Positions 46,421 to 58,119 of a stretch of 64,000 bases of DNA are shown here, piece by piece. Both the position numbers and the translations under genes were made by a program. The stretch is from Siphonodentalium dalli (taxonomy: Eukaryota; Mollusca; Scaphopoda; Gadilida; Siphonodentaliidae), in NCBI GenBank assembly GCA_032622095.1, contig CP136066.1, positions 94,199,319-94,263,318 on the forward strand, in the 5' to 3' direction. The notes beneath the pieces were generated by a model, which did not search any database, was not told the DNA's origin, and was given only the letters and a program-made list of their open reading frames with translations. Position 1 is the stretch's first letter; every line of letters starts with the position of its first letter.

Positions 46421-47735
46421 TAGCAAAGTCCCAGGAAGTTCCGGGCTTGGATACCAGGAGCACAGACAGAACATGTCCTGTGGGAAGATTGACTACCCAT
46501 CATTTGCTCATTGGCATATGGAGAAATTAATGATATCGACATGGGATTTGATGAAACTCATCAATTCATTTTTCGTGGCCGACATGTACTACAGCGGACT
46601 GGCACAAGTTGATTGATGGGAAGGTTTTTTGCATAATCGCACGTTCTATCAGTAGGTATGAAAAGGTCCCTTAACCACGCACAGTACACACTATTTCATA
46701 TTACGTCATCCCCCTCATTTTTTTGTGATGATTGATCTTCAATGTTTATGTAATCTTTCAAACTATCGCATAGATTCATATAGATATGGACAGGTTTGGA
46801 TCAACCCACATTATCTATTTATGGTGAATATCAGAGCTGACAAAACGTGATGTATTAAGCTTGGGTGCATTCCATCTTCCATCGTCTGGTGTACTTGATT
46901 GTCCCTGCATGGTCTGGAGTCACCTGAGTAGGATTGATGAGGACGACAGCATGACTGCAATGGCAGACCAGACATTAGCCTGTGATTACTGAATAACAAG
47001 GTTCGTGCTCTGCTTGCCAAATGCAAAAATAATTCACATTTGGCAAAAGTTATAAGAATCAATTTTCCAAACCCCTTAATTTCGTTCCGACTTCACTTGG
47101 AAAATAATTGAAGGCAAAAAATTGTAAGGCAACGGTATTTAATAGCCTGGTTTACGAACCCATTTCGCAATTTTGTTCTCATCAAATTGCTTCAATTTTG
47201 CTATGGCCTAAAAGTATTTTTTTTGGTACCGAAACATGGAACCCCTTTCAGTCATCTGTATGTTCAAATAAGTTCTAAATGTATACATTGGAATAGTCTA
47301 TTCATCATTTGAGGGTAATATAAGAAAATTACAGATAAACGCTCTATGGACTCTGTTATTTTCCTTTCATTTGTATATTAAGGCTGAATGTTGAACTCCA
47401 GATACGTGAATTTGATGATGCATGTCCCTATAAAATGAATGGGAATCTGATAATTATTCTCAGCCATTTTAATCTAGACCTAAACCAAGTCTGCCATGAC
47501 AATGGACCAAGTTTCAATTGTAAACCGAAGTTATATGTGTAGAGCATTCAACTTTGACGATCCTAGGCTTTTTAGCCATGGAAAAAATTATAGCTTAAGC
47601 AGCTGGCCTAAGCAATTTTTAAGCCTAGACTCATTTCTGCTAATAAACAGGGCTCCCTATATTTATGCAGAGGCCAACAAGAGTGGTGGAAGCATTGAAG
47701 AGCAAGCGTTGTTCAACTCCACAATGGCACTTTTC
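46421..47735. other. no supported gene; weak E-like traces near 47240-47400
   Basis: ACCCCTTTCAGTCATCTGT and GTATACATTGGAATAGTCTA resemble E interior sequence but no ends are intact. Confidence 0.4.
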
Positions 47736-48195
47736 CAAGCCTGCAAATAGTGTGTATCATTTGCAGAAAAAGGTCCCCAGAGGGTGATTTAGTAATGCCA
47801 CCCTGCACAGTGGGCTAGCATCACCAAATTCACCCTCTGGGGACCTCACCAAATTCACCCTCTGAGGACCTCATTCAGCTTAGGCCTTATCTTCTGGGTG
47901 AATATTGTCTCAAATCAACATTGTCTTTAGTTACTTTTTCCCTTTTGGCAATTTCTATATCCCCTAATTTGCAGAAGATAAAAGCGTAATCGAGGTAACT
48001 AATGGGTGAACATCACCAACATCAACTGGGTAACTTCAGCCTGACCCTAGGTCTCCCATAGCAGTTGAGGCCTAAGCAGAATGAGGTTCCAAGAGGGTGA
48101 ATATGGTGATGCTAACCCACTATGGGGGATAGCGTCACTAAATTCATCCTCTGTGGACCTCATTCTGCAAATGACAGATACTCTTTCCAGACTTG
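47736..48195. mobile_element. N element, full length
   Basis: CAAGCCTGCAAATAGTGTGT to ACTCTTTCCAGACTTG. Flanking CACTTTTC and AACCTTTC match at 6 of 8. The left palindrome has a short internal duplication (CTCACCAAATTCACCCTCTG). Confidence 0.8.
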
Positions 48196-48789
48196 AACCT
48201 TTCCCCAATGTAAAATCCAGTCAAGGGCAAGGGGGACTGGTACCCCTCCAGCCCCTCCCCACCACATGCACCATCGTCCATGGAAACCAACCCTCACCCA
48301 CCTCGCTTTGTCATGTACTTTTAATTGGGCTCCAATACAGCCTTAGACACATAAAATGATCAATTCCAAGAAGTCACCTGTGGAGTACTGACATGCAATT
48401 AACATGGGGTCTACTGCCACCTGTGGTTTGCACACATGTCAGTCAATGGAATGCAATTATAAGTGCTGCATTTTTGCACATAATATGCAATCGCTGTTAG
48501 TTCAGGCGGTGCATTCACTGTGCCCTAGTCTAGACCTTCCCCACCACTAATACTCATGATTCTCAGGAGACTTGTTATCAGAAAGGTTGCAGGAACTCTT
48601 ACCAAATACCGATGCTTATCAAAAGCAAATAAATTAATATACTGCAACATCCATGGCAGCGAAATATGTGCATTTTATGATATTAAATGTGTGCATTTTA
48701 TGACAACAGATAAGAAACACATGAATTTTATGACATGATATATGTTCCTTTATGGTAGGAAATGTACGGATTTGGATTCAGGAATGTGT

Positions 48790-48907
48790 CTAGAGGGTCT
48801 TCATTGGCTCAGAGGGCAGCTTCAAACTCAAATTTCACAATCCCAGGTGGATATGATCATCGCAGTCTCGGATAGACAAGGTTGGTGCAGGTTCGAACCC
48901 CAACATA
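48790..48907 (+). repeat. possible tRNA-derived SINE scrap
   Basis: An A-box-like TGGCTCAGAGGG (48805) and a perfect B-box core GGTTCGAACCC (48890) are 85 bp apart, more than in a normal tRNA. The T-stem is not complementary. An M element begins right after. Confidence 0.25.
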
Positions 48908-49097
48908 CAGTAATGCCCTAAGTAATCGACCCCTTAACCACAGCAGAATTATGGGTAATTTTTCAGGATTTAGTCGGAAATATGGCTCTCCTAGAGAGCT
49001 TTCCGATGAATGGCAACAAGCCATATTTCCGACTAAATCCTGAAAAGTTACCCATAATTCTGCTGTGGTTAAGGAGTCATTACTTAGGGCATTACTG
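48908..49097. mobile_element. M element
   Basis: CAGTAATGCCCTAAGTAATC to ATTACTTAGGGCATTACTG. Both arms carry the AAGTAAT/ATTACTT variant. The left inner arm is deleted. Confidence 0.92.
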
Positions 49098-49375
49098 TAG
49101 GTGAAAATCAGCACCGATTTTCAAGCCTGATCTGAGTTGAGGGACATCTCAATGTGCCATACTGATCGATACATGGCCATTTCAATAAGAAATGAGAATT
49201 TGTTAACGCTGGCATACTTCGTCCACTGTGGACTGAAAAAAAAGGTGTTTGGCAACCAAGTGACGAACTGTTTAATAGAGTACAACAAAAAAGGAACAAT
49301 GTCCTCTCAACCTGACACCATTCTGGTTTGAAGCTGGCCGATGATCTAATATAAATTAACATTTGCCATATAAGT

Positions 49376-49607
49376 ACAGTAATGCCATGAATTTGTACTC
49401 TGGCTAACACCCGTACTAGTAACGGGTATTACCCAGAGTGGAGATTCAGGCATGGAAATACAATAATGCCCGATGTATATGACCCTTTAACCACAGTCTC
49501 ACTGAGAGCTTTCCAATGAATGGCAACAAGCCATATTTCCGTCTAAATCCTGAAAAGTTACCCATAATTCTGCTGTGTTTAAGGAGTCGATTACTTAGGG
49601 CATTACA
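49376..49607. mobile_element. M-derived composite
   Basis: An M left-end scrap (CAGTAATGCCATGAAT), a short palindrome around CCCGTACTAGTAACGGGT, then CAATAATGCCCGATGTATAT and an M right arm ending GGGCATTAC. Part is repeated inverted at 53.6 kb. Confidence 0.75.
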
Positions 49608-49639
49608 TGTATATGTTGTTACTTCATTTTTATAACCTG

Positions 49640-49735
49640 TCCATTTCCTTGTCTTGTTATTCTATGTTAATGTACATTTCACCATACATGGTGTAATATA
49701 CAAATAAACTTGATTGATTGATTGACTAAAGCAAA
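49640..49735 (+). repeat. 3' end of a LINE-like retroelement
   Basis: A polyadenylation-type AAATAAACTTG followed by the microsatellite tail TTGATTGATTGATTGA, as at the 3' ends of many CR1/L2-type LINEs. No coding part is present. Confidence 0.4.
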
Positions 49736-51073
49736 CACATTTGAAGCGATGAACACTCATATAGAGTCTGTGCCTCCATAAATCTGATATATTTATATAT
49801 ATTATGGACATATAACATAACATATAGATTAAAGGTACTCAATCCGATCAGACAGTCCCCATATCATCAAGATACAACAACAACAACATTTCTTCAAAAT
49901 ACACTTTGGTTATCAGAATCGATTTATTGCAACAAAATAATGCTAACCACTGTCAACTATGGTATCAAATTTCCCAACACTTGTTATTTATCAACATTTT
50001 GTTGAACAAAATATGGCCGTATTATCACTTTAAGTATCACAAAATTTGGCCACATTACCACCTGATTTTAGAGTTATCCACCTCCATCCATAATTGAGGG
50101 TGACGACCCCCCTTTTCGTACGCCGGATGCAGGGTCTGTTATGGCGTATTCCGGATGCCAGACCACCGTACGCCGGATGCCGTCAGGCACATATATCGGA
50201 TGCCGGATGCTTCCATTGATAATTTTTCTTGACGTTAAACAGCAAACTTAAACACAACGAAATTACGTCCGCTAATTTATATTTCTTTGCTCGGACACTC
50301 TATTTCCCACAATTTAGCTAATTATACGTCTCGTTATCACATCTGACATATCTAAATAGTGATATTAATATTTAGTACCTACTGTTAAAATAAATCGCAA
50401 TGCTGATCTGCGATATCGGTTTGTTATATTATCCGATAGAATTGTCGCACATCTGATGTCTGCTTGGCAATAATTTTGACTATGTAATTAATTTTTAATA
50501 AATTTTGAAAAATGTATTTAGAAGCCTCCATGCGACTTCAATTTAATAACACCATTAAAACTTCAACGGAGAAGACAATCTAAGTACAATCAGGGCGGTG
50601 TTGACAAAAGAATATGCCCTGGCCTTGGCGAATGGCGAATGGCGAATGGGTTAAGACACTCGGAGTCTCGAACTACAGGTTCAAAGTTGCACTGAAGAGG
50701 CTTGAAAAAGATCCCGAGTCTCCAAATGGAAGATTTTTACAGGCGGAGACGGAGAAAGAGTGGCATGGACATATGTACTGTATCGACATGGAATGCAGGG
50801 AGGCGACAAGTGCCAAATATTTACAAGTTCACGGATATGAAATAATATGCTACAAAATATAATTGGGCGGGACCATGAGTGCCCGTGCCTCACAAATGCT
50901 TCAATAATTAATCACTGATCAAATTGCATGATATTGCGAGTGTGTGGTGTGACATGATGAGGTGTTTGTAAACATGAATTATTATAATCTTAACTCCTAG
51001 AGTTATGTGAAATCATAACATTGTTAAATTTATTATACTATACTGCACATGTATAATGCTATACGTTTGTTAA

Positions 51074-51532
51074 AGGTACTCAATCCGAATAAACGCTCGC
51101 AAATTACTATTTCCTTGGCTTCGGGGGGGGGGGGGGGGGGTTAAAACATATATGATTCGAGTCGAGGAACCCATCCATCACAGCTCAGAGTGATCAAATA
51201 TCGATGTTTGAAATCTATTATTTTAGGTGGCCCAATAGACAGTCAACGAGAAGAATTTCATTGACCAAATTGCGGGTAAAGATGGATAACTCTAAAATCA
51301 AGTGGCTTTTTGTGTTAGATATTTGACAAACCGGCAAAATTTCGTTGAACAAAATGTTGATAAATAACAGGTTTTGCAGGGTTTTGTGGAATTTTATACT
51401 ATAGTTGTAGTTGATTGTGCTTTTCGTTATATTTGGGCAATTATTAGATTATGATAACTGAAGCGGCATTTCAAAACATGTTGTCGTTTTTGTTGGAATG
51501 TGATGATATGGAGACCCTCTGATTGAGTACCT
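51074..51532 (-). mobile_element. G element, inverted, nested in H
   Basis: TTAA at 51070-51073 and 51533-51536. Terminal AGGTACTCAATCCGA and TCTGATTGAGTACCT form clean inverted repeats. An 18-G run lies at 51123-51140. Confidence 0.8.
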
Positions 51533-51764
51533 TTAATTTGAAATATTAAATATTAAAAAGATGTTAGTTTTCTATTTGCGTGTCCCTGGTGTTCAATACT
51601 ACCGTGTACGACCATGAACGGTCACCCAAGATTTGCTATATAGGTGGTTTCCGCACGTATGCCACTTCAACTTCTCCTCATTCAGTATATTATACCACTC
51701 CTGTCATTTGAACATGGTCTATGCCTTTCACCCCCACCCAATACGCCCTATCATGTCATTATAA

Positions 51765-52011
51765 CTCGCGGCCATATTAGATCCACCATGCTTGCAGGTC
51801 CGGTTCCATGGTATCAGAGATTCTTCCATGCAGTCCCGGTTGTTTTATTGCTACAGATCAAAGTTCTGGCCGGGAGTAGCATTTCCATATGTGGAGCTTT
51901 TGAATATTCATGACTTCCATTTATGTCATATATGGAAATGCTACTCCAAAACTTTGAACTGTAGCAGTAAAACCACGGAACCTGACCTGGTGGATCCAAT
52001 ATGGCCGCGAG
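51765..52011. mobile_element. PIF-like MITE nested in H
   Basis: CTCGCGGCCATATTAGATCC at the left, GGATCCAATATGGCCGCGAG at the right, TAA on both sides. Arms of about 110 bp with indels (GTAGCATTTCCATAT paired around the centre). Confidence 0.75.
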
Positions 52012-52522
52012 TAAGTTAGACAGGGCGTATATATATATGTATGATATGAGATCATACATTTAGTAAAAAGTTTAATCTTTCCGTAAAGCTGCTAAATCAA
52101 ATCATTACTAGTCAATACAGAGACTAATTCCAATACCTCATGCCAACGTTCACTTCGTTCCCGAGTCTGTTTTCAATAAATTTAATCAAATAGTATTCCG
52201 GATGCCGCCTCTCTGTTATGGCGTATCCGGATGCCGGGGTCCATTTTAAGCCGGATGCCGGATGCCAGGGGGAGGTGGGTCGTCACCTCATAATTTTGTC
52301 CGAGACTGTCCGTTTGACCACGTGTTTTTGGGCCACATATAATTGCACATCTCGAGAAATAACAAACTTCAACAATTGATATCTGATCACTGAGCTTTGA
52401 TGGGTGGGTTCATCGACTCTTATCAAATATTTGTATCCCCGAAGCCAAAGAAATAGTAATTTAGGAGCCTTAATTTAGATAATGCATCTTTAAACAGGAA
52501 TAAGCACACATTGTACCTTTAA

Positions 52523-53237
52523 ATAAATGTGAAGGCAGATTGAACTAATTCATGAGGTATCTCATACAGAAACAGAAGGCTCACTGCTACAGAGTTCCAA
52601 TAATGCCAGCAAGCAACCTGCCAAATAGTGTTTGGCTAAAACAATTACACTATATTGATGCCTATCAAATCACCAGCACATGTTCAACACCAACAAATGT
52701 TTTCTTCTACATCACTACAAGGTCATAAAGGTCATATAGGCTGATTTTCACACAGCAGCAGAAGACAGGCATAAAATAGAAGGTCTTCATAGTCAAGAGA
52801 GTAGTAAAACACCATACTAAGTTGATTTGGGTTCCAGCAGCTAGCCCATATCACATTGTTTTCATCAATATTAATATGCAGTTTTGGAATTTCCACCTAC
52901 TATGAAACATCCATAAAAATCAACCAATGAGAAAGGGGGTAGCATTTGGTGATGATTAATGACGACTATTAAAAGGCTATGCCAAAGGTTCGCCCAGATG
53001 TACATGTATTTAGTATCAATTTGAAGTTTAAAAAAAAACGTTTAAATTGATTATTTCACTGCATTGAACAGGGTATTAGGTTTTCTATCTATTTGGAAGC
53101 ATAAATATTTGTGACAATGCGCTTACCTGGCCATAATTGGTGCAGTAAGTCAGGAATTAAACACTATTGCGATCATGGGTATCACAAGTTGTAATCCTCT
53201 TCTTTATATATTGGTTCATATTATAATACATGTTATA
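52523..53237. other. no feature recognised
   Basis: AT-rich sequence with a short direct repeat of AAGGTCATA near 52720. Confidence 0.5.
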
Positions 53238-53341
53238 CAGTAATGCCCTAAATAATCGACTCATTAACCACAGCAGAATTATGGGTAATTTTTCAGATTT
53301 AGTCAGAAATATGGTTTGTTGCCATTCATCGGAAAGCTCTC
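53238..53341. mobile_element. M element, left arm only
   Basis: CAGTAATGCCCTAAATAATC to CATCGGAAAGCTCTCATTG. Confidence 0.82.
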
Positions 53342-53500
53342 ATTGTTTATAAGATGTAGGCCTATAGTACGATCTGTAGTTTTACCGAATCAGGTCATTA
53401 GAAGAGTTTTTTTCAAGAGATGCTAAAGGAAGTTCATTTATATTCTCCGAATATGGAATAGTTATACATTGGCACAGTGACCAGTCCATTTCAATAGCTA

Positions 53501-53735
53501 CAGTAATGTCCTAAATAATCGACCCCTAAACCACAGCAGAATAATGGGTAACTTTTCAGGATTTAGTCGGAAATATGGCTTTCTGCCATTCATTGAAAAG
53601 CTCTCAGTGAGACTGTGGTTAAAGGGTCATATACATCGGGCATTATTGTATTTCCATGCCTGAATCTCCACTCTGGGTAATACCCGTTACTAGTACGGGT
53701 GTTAGCCAGAGTACAAATTCATGGCATGATCTATT
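53501..53735. mobile_element. M-derived composite, inverted partner of 49376-49607
   Basis: An M left arm (CAGTAATGTCCTAAATAATC to AAAGCTCTCAGTGAG) followed by CTGTGGTTAAAGGGTCATAT, ATACATCGGGCATTATTG and the inverted CCGTTACTAGTACGGGTG palindrome. Confidence 0.75.
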
Positions 53736-54088
53736 CCAAGGTATACCATCACCTGCACAATTATTCCGCCCTCTATGTTTATTTGGATCCCAAGAGTATA
53801 CAAAGACACATTGACCAGTCCATTTCACTGGCTATTCCCAGGTATACCATCACCATTAAGTATGCATGACTGGTCAGAACATTAATACCTAAATATAAGA
53901 AGCAGCTATTTTATTCTGATATATCAGGATATATCACCCATTAGTAATTCTCACCTGACAGTATACACCTGATTGTAATTGACTATCTATATGGGACATG
54001 ATTAATTGGGTGCCTGTTATCTTACCTGTTTTACAGGATACATGAATGAATAATGGGAACCACATGATTACTGGGCTACCTGTAACTA

Positions 54089-54301
54089 CAGTAATGCCCT
54101 AAATAATCGACTCCTTAACCACAGCAGAATTATGGGTAATTTTTCAGGATTTAGTGGGAAATATGGCTTGTTGTCATTCGTCGAAAAGCTCTCAGTTAGA
54201 GCTTTCCGATGAATGGCAACAAGCCATATTTCCGACTAAATACTGAAAAGTTACCCATAATTCTGCTGTGGTTAAGGAGTCAATTATTTAGGGCTTTACT
54301 G
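54089..54301. mobile_element. M element
   Basis: CAGTAATGCCCTAAATAATC to AGGGCTTTACTG|TA. Complete arms with scattered mismatches. Confidence 0.9.
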
Positions 54302-54335
54302 TATCATCCAGTCACGTATCCACTGATTTGTCTAA

Positions 54336-54766
54336 AGCCTCAAAATATGGTGCCTGGACATAAGGTCCCCAGAGGGTGAATTTAGTGATGCTACCCTATA
54401 CAGCGGGCTAGCATCACTAAATTCACCCTATCTGGAACTCATTCTGCTTAGGCCTCCTCTTCTCTAGAAAGTATCTATAGTCTCAAATTAGCAAGATTTT
54501 AAGTTTCTTTTTCTATTTTAGTTCCCCAAATTAGCAGAGGACACAATGCATAATGGAGGTGCCCAATTGATGCACATCACCATCTTCACCATCTGGGAAC
54601 TTAAATCTGTGTCTAGGTCTCTCATAGCAGATGAGACCATGCAGGATGTGATCCCCAGAGGATGAATTTAGTGATGCTAGCCTGCTGTGCGGGGTAGCGT
54701 AACTAAATTCACCCTCTGATGACGTCATTCTGCAAATGTCCGTCACCATATTTTGAGGTCTGCATG
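54336..54766. mobile_element. N2 element
   Basis: AAAGCCTCAAAATATGGTGC to CACCATATTTTGAGGTCTG. Interior as in 8033-8451. Confidence 0.75.
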
Positions 54767-54815
54767 GTTTGTTTTAACAGCACCCCTCCCCACATCATTA
54801 CAGGGAAGTGACCTA

Positions 54816-55123
54816 CAGTAATGCAATAAAGCTCTCACTGGGTTTAGTCGGAAATATGGCTTGTTGCCATTCATCGGAAATCTCTCAGCAGCTCTCTTAA
54901 TTCAGATTGTTTGGCTTCGGCAATCTGCTACGCCAATAGTATGCCGTGGCCCAGTTTGCTTCAGCAAATTGCTTCGGCAATGCTGATTGCCGTAGCCAAT
55001 TATGAAGGCTGTCTCAGTGAGAGCTTTCCGATGAATGGCAACAAGCCATATTTCCGACTAAATCCTGAAAAATTAACCACAATTCTGCTATGATTAAGGA
55101 GTCGATTATTTAGGGCATTACTG
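54816..55123. mobile_element. M element with foreign apex
   Basis: Left CAGTAATGCAATAAAGCTCT is rearranged; right arm complete to GGGCATTACTG|TA. The apex region (about 54895-55010) is replaced by a GCTTCGGCAAT-type repeat with inverted partners. Confidence 0.8.
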
Positions 55124-55899
55124 TAGCTTGTTCAGTTATTAGCTACCTTATTGTCAACAAATGTATTTGAGAAAAAAATTAATTAATTCTCTCATCATTC
55201 TAAAATCAATCAAGTCCACAAGCGCTAAACAAAATGGTAATTATGTGCTCCGCTAAGGTAAATTGTGCTGGTGGAACGCTGATAAAATATTTCAAACTGT
55301 TTACTAATGGCATACCAAGGGTGGGTGGTCAATACAGGACTGGACTAAAAGTCATCATCATTATCACTGATTGATGTTAAAATGTGAGGTACAATATGAG
55401 ATATATCTGCAAAATGATACGAGTTGATGGCCGAAATGGATTGCAATTTGTTACGTTTGAAGGCTAATTTAGCATCAGTCATGGGACCGGAGCTGGGTTC
55501 GTGTTTCTGTAGAAGTCAGCTAACATTACTAATGGTGGTCATCATTAGACGATGTCGAAAAGCTGTCTACTCAGCATATAATATTCCCGGAGTATGAATT
55601 ATTTCAGCCATTTGGAACGCAGTTCGCTATACCGAGGTGCTGACATGTGGCTCAATTTTAACACAGCTTGCCTATGAGTGATTGGTTTAGTTATATAGTC
55701 TTAAGGTTTTCATGTGCCATGGAGGGGAGAGCGGTGGAGGGGAGAGCGAATGCAGGGACACCAGCCTTCTTGCCCTCACCAAAGCCTGTACAAATACAAA
55801 ATTTACACTGGTATGGGGAACAGAGCCCTTCGGCCAAAGAACAAAATATTTGTGGTACTGGTTTCCCTACCAGTACCTACCCTATTTTAAACCCACTAT
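55124..55899. other. no feature recognised
   Basis: A small purine repeat (GGAGGGGAGAGCG-type, 55720-55750) only. Confidence 0.5.
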
Positions 55900-56043
55900 C
55901 CTAAAGTTTTGTTCAGGGTTTTTCAGCACTTTTATTATCTGTCGTCAGCTTATTCTTCCTGAAAACCCCTCCAGATGAATAATAGACCATTCCAATACAT
56001 ACTTTTATGACTGATTGGCAGAATCCATATAGAAAAGAAAGGG
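55900..56043 (+). mobile_element. E element, right half
   Basis: CCTGAAAACCCCTCCAGATG, ATAGACCATTCCAATACATA and TATAGAAAAGAAAGGG|TTAA (56044-56047). Confidence 0.7.
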
Positions 56044-56430
56044 TTAAGATACAGTTGGAAAATTCAAATATTGGGGGGGGGGGAGGTTGTGCAAATGGTA
56101 TTCCTCGGAAATTTCAGTATGATTCAGAGGGGGAGGGGATGCAGTTGGAAATTTTGGGTATATCCTGTCTACCCGGCAGGCAGAGATTAACGACTTGGCC
56201 GGCGGAGATTATAGTCCATATCAAAACACCTGCGGTCCAGTGTTGTCACAGTCCATAACTGTTGGTGCATGGTGAATAACGTTTAATAGCGTGAGCCACA
56301 TTCAGTTTATTTATTTTACACGTTTTATTATTTGTTTGTAAAGATGTATTATGCATTATTATCAGTGTTTTAAGTAGAGTTCACTACTGAATATATATAC
56401 TGTTAGATTCCCTGGTCTGACATAAAAACG

Positions 56431-57590
56431 ATGGCAAGCACACAAGTGAACGTAAATTATATTCCAAATACTAGAGGTGGAAAGTATCTGGTATATGATG
56501 ACTACAAATTCTCCGTTAAATCAAGGAGAATGATCGAATTCATTGGCGATGTTGTAAGAAAGACTGCCGTGCAACCACCAACACTGAGAACGATATGGTG
56601 ATATCCAACAGCGGCAACCATAACCACGAACCTGATTTCAACCAAGTAGCAGCAGATTCCTTGATTGCAGACCTCAAAAAGCTTGTTAAGAGAAGTAACA
56701 AGCTAGTAACAACGCTATACCAGGAAGAAATAGGAAGTATGTACTGAGTAAATTTAATTTCGCATTCGCATTAATCTGGCAACGCTCTTTATATTAGTAT
56801 TCAGAAATAAAACTAAGCGAGTAATAACTAAAGTAAAACTGGTGTAATGTTATATTATATATATTATAATTATTATTAAAGAATAGAGAATACTAAGCAA
56901 GTAATAACTCTATTACAGCGTCAAAACAGCATTGTATCATGCCAGAGCCGAAAACCAGCCAAAGTTACCAATTCATCGTTCAGGAGTCGACCTTCCTGAT
57001 GTATACAAAACAACAGCCAACAACCATAACTTCCTACTAGCCGATGACGGATAGACTGAAAAGATTCTGATATTCGCGACCAGAGAAAATCTAGAAAATT
57101 TAGCTGTTGCCGGAACGATCTTCTGTGATGGAACGTTTGAGAAAAGCCCAACGATCTTCTTTCAACTGTACACGATACACGCATTCGTCGCCGGAAAGAT
57201 GTGCCCTTTGGTGTATGGCTTACTTCCCAACAAGACCCAACACACATACCAACGTTTCTTCAATCTGGTGAAAGAAAGGGCAGCAGAACTCGACATCACC
57301 ATCAGCCCAAGTGGATTTTTCACAGATTATGAGACAGCTGCCCAAAACTGCAGTTGGTGTTATCTTGCTCACACCCGAACATCTTCAGGTTGATATATTT
57401 CCTGAAGAAAGAGCAAGCTTACCAGGAAGCAACCATCATCCAATTGAGAGCGGGTGGAAGCCTTGGCCCACGGAAGATGCGATATCGCAAAGTTGACAAT
57501 TCCATCAGACATTTCAAGAGAGTTTTCGGCGCAGGCGAAATAGATATTCTCGAATACATGGATTCAGTATCAAACAGTATCAAACATTAA
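56431..57590 (+). pseudogene. broken FLYWCH zinc-finger / MULE (Mutator-like) transposase
   Basis: The first part (56431-56736) encodes a FLYWCH zinc finger: RGGKYLVYDDYKF, then after a frameshift near 56528 HWRCCKKDC and GNHNHEPD, with the Cys and His ligands intact. The second part (56919-57393) matches the MULE transposase domain: FLLADDG, ILIFATRENL, the catalytic FCDGTF (Asp at 57127), QLYTIHAF, PLVYGLLPNKT and the second catalytic FTDYE (Asp at 57325). A third part (57375-57590, another frame) matches the family C terminus: HPNIFRLIYFLKKEQ, KMRYRKVD and ILEYMDSVSNSIK. Defects: the frameshift, an in-frame TAG at 57052-57054, and loss of roughly 100 or more residues between AQN (57345) and HPNIF, which removes the GC-FH region and the third acidic catalytic residue. 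A possible intron (donor GTATGT 56737, acceptor TTACAG 56918) is off by one base in phase. A polyadenylation-type AATAAA lies at 57648. It cannot be an active transposase. Confidence 0.85.
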
Positions 57591-57679
57591 TGTGCTATAA
57601 TTCATGTTATATTGATAGTATTTGTTATATATATATCTTGAGTATTTAATAAATTTGTTGAAATATATCACATGTGCAT

Positions 57680-58080
57680 TTCTTCGTTCATAAAGCAACT
57701 TCCGGTGTCCGTTCAGGGCAAGTTCAGGGCGAATATCGGCCTTTCGTTAGACACCAAAATGAGCCCTCTACGCGCTGTATTCCTCGAGTTTTGAATTTTC
57801 CAAAAACCCCAATTATCCTCATCGTCCGGCCGCTCATCGCCGTCGAAATTAGCCATCGCCACCAATTCCCAGTAACAATTATGATAAAAACTATAGTCGG
57901 CAGCTCTGTGATGTTGAGGATTATCACACCTGCCCCAACACCTACCCGAAACAATAGCCGCCGGGTGAACAGGACGACCCCGAAATTTTAAGGTGGACAT
58001 CCCCAACAGAGACCCACTAGCCACGTCACAGATCCCAGCAAAGGAAGAATAAACAATTCCTGTGTATAGTTTTAGAATCA
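57680..58080. other. CpG-rich patch open in three frames, unassigned
   Basis: Richer in GC and CpG than the neighbourhood (TCATCGTCCGGCCGCTCATC). Frames are open at 57674-57991 on the plus strand and 57713-58081 and 57724-57954 on the minus strand. No motif is recognised. It may be part of the MULE-related element just upstream or an old exon. Confidence 0.3.
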
Positions 58081-58119
58081 AATGGGAGCATCCATTCAGA
58101 AATTGAAATCATGGGTTAA

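Larger units (their letters stand above)
50096..52289. mobile_element. 2.2-kb transposon H with GCCGGATGC subterminal repeats
   Basis: Termini GAGGGTGACGACCC and GGGTCGTCACCTC, flanked by ATAATT on both sides (50090-50095, 52290-52295). The uninterrupted G copy near 32245 shows the empty site (CATCCGTAATTTTGTCC). GCCGGATGC-type repeats cluster at both ends. I cannot assign a superfamily. A frame at 50614-50862 (MPWPWRMANGEWVKTLG...) may be a scrap of its gene. Confidence 0.75.
49833..52518 (+). mobile_element. G element interrupted by a 2.2-kb insertion
   Basis: TTAA (49829-49832) then AGGTACTCAATCCGATCAGA. The right end is TTGTACC before TTTAAA (52519). The two halves rejoin in the order seen at 31996-32436. 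Confidence 0.75.

Noticed and set aside
54911-55093. 60-codon frame MASAICYANSMPWPS...
   Set aside because: Formed by the GCTTCGGCAAT repeat inside an M element joined to the M right arm.
56921-57247. 108-codon minus-strand frame
   Set aside because: Antisense shadow of the MULE transposase domain.
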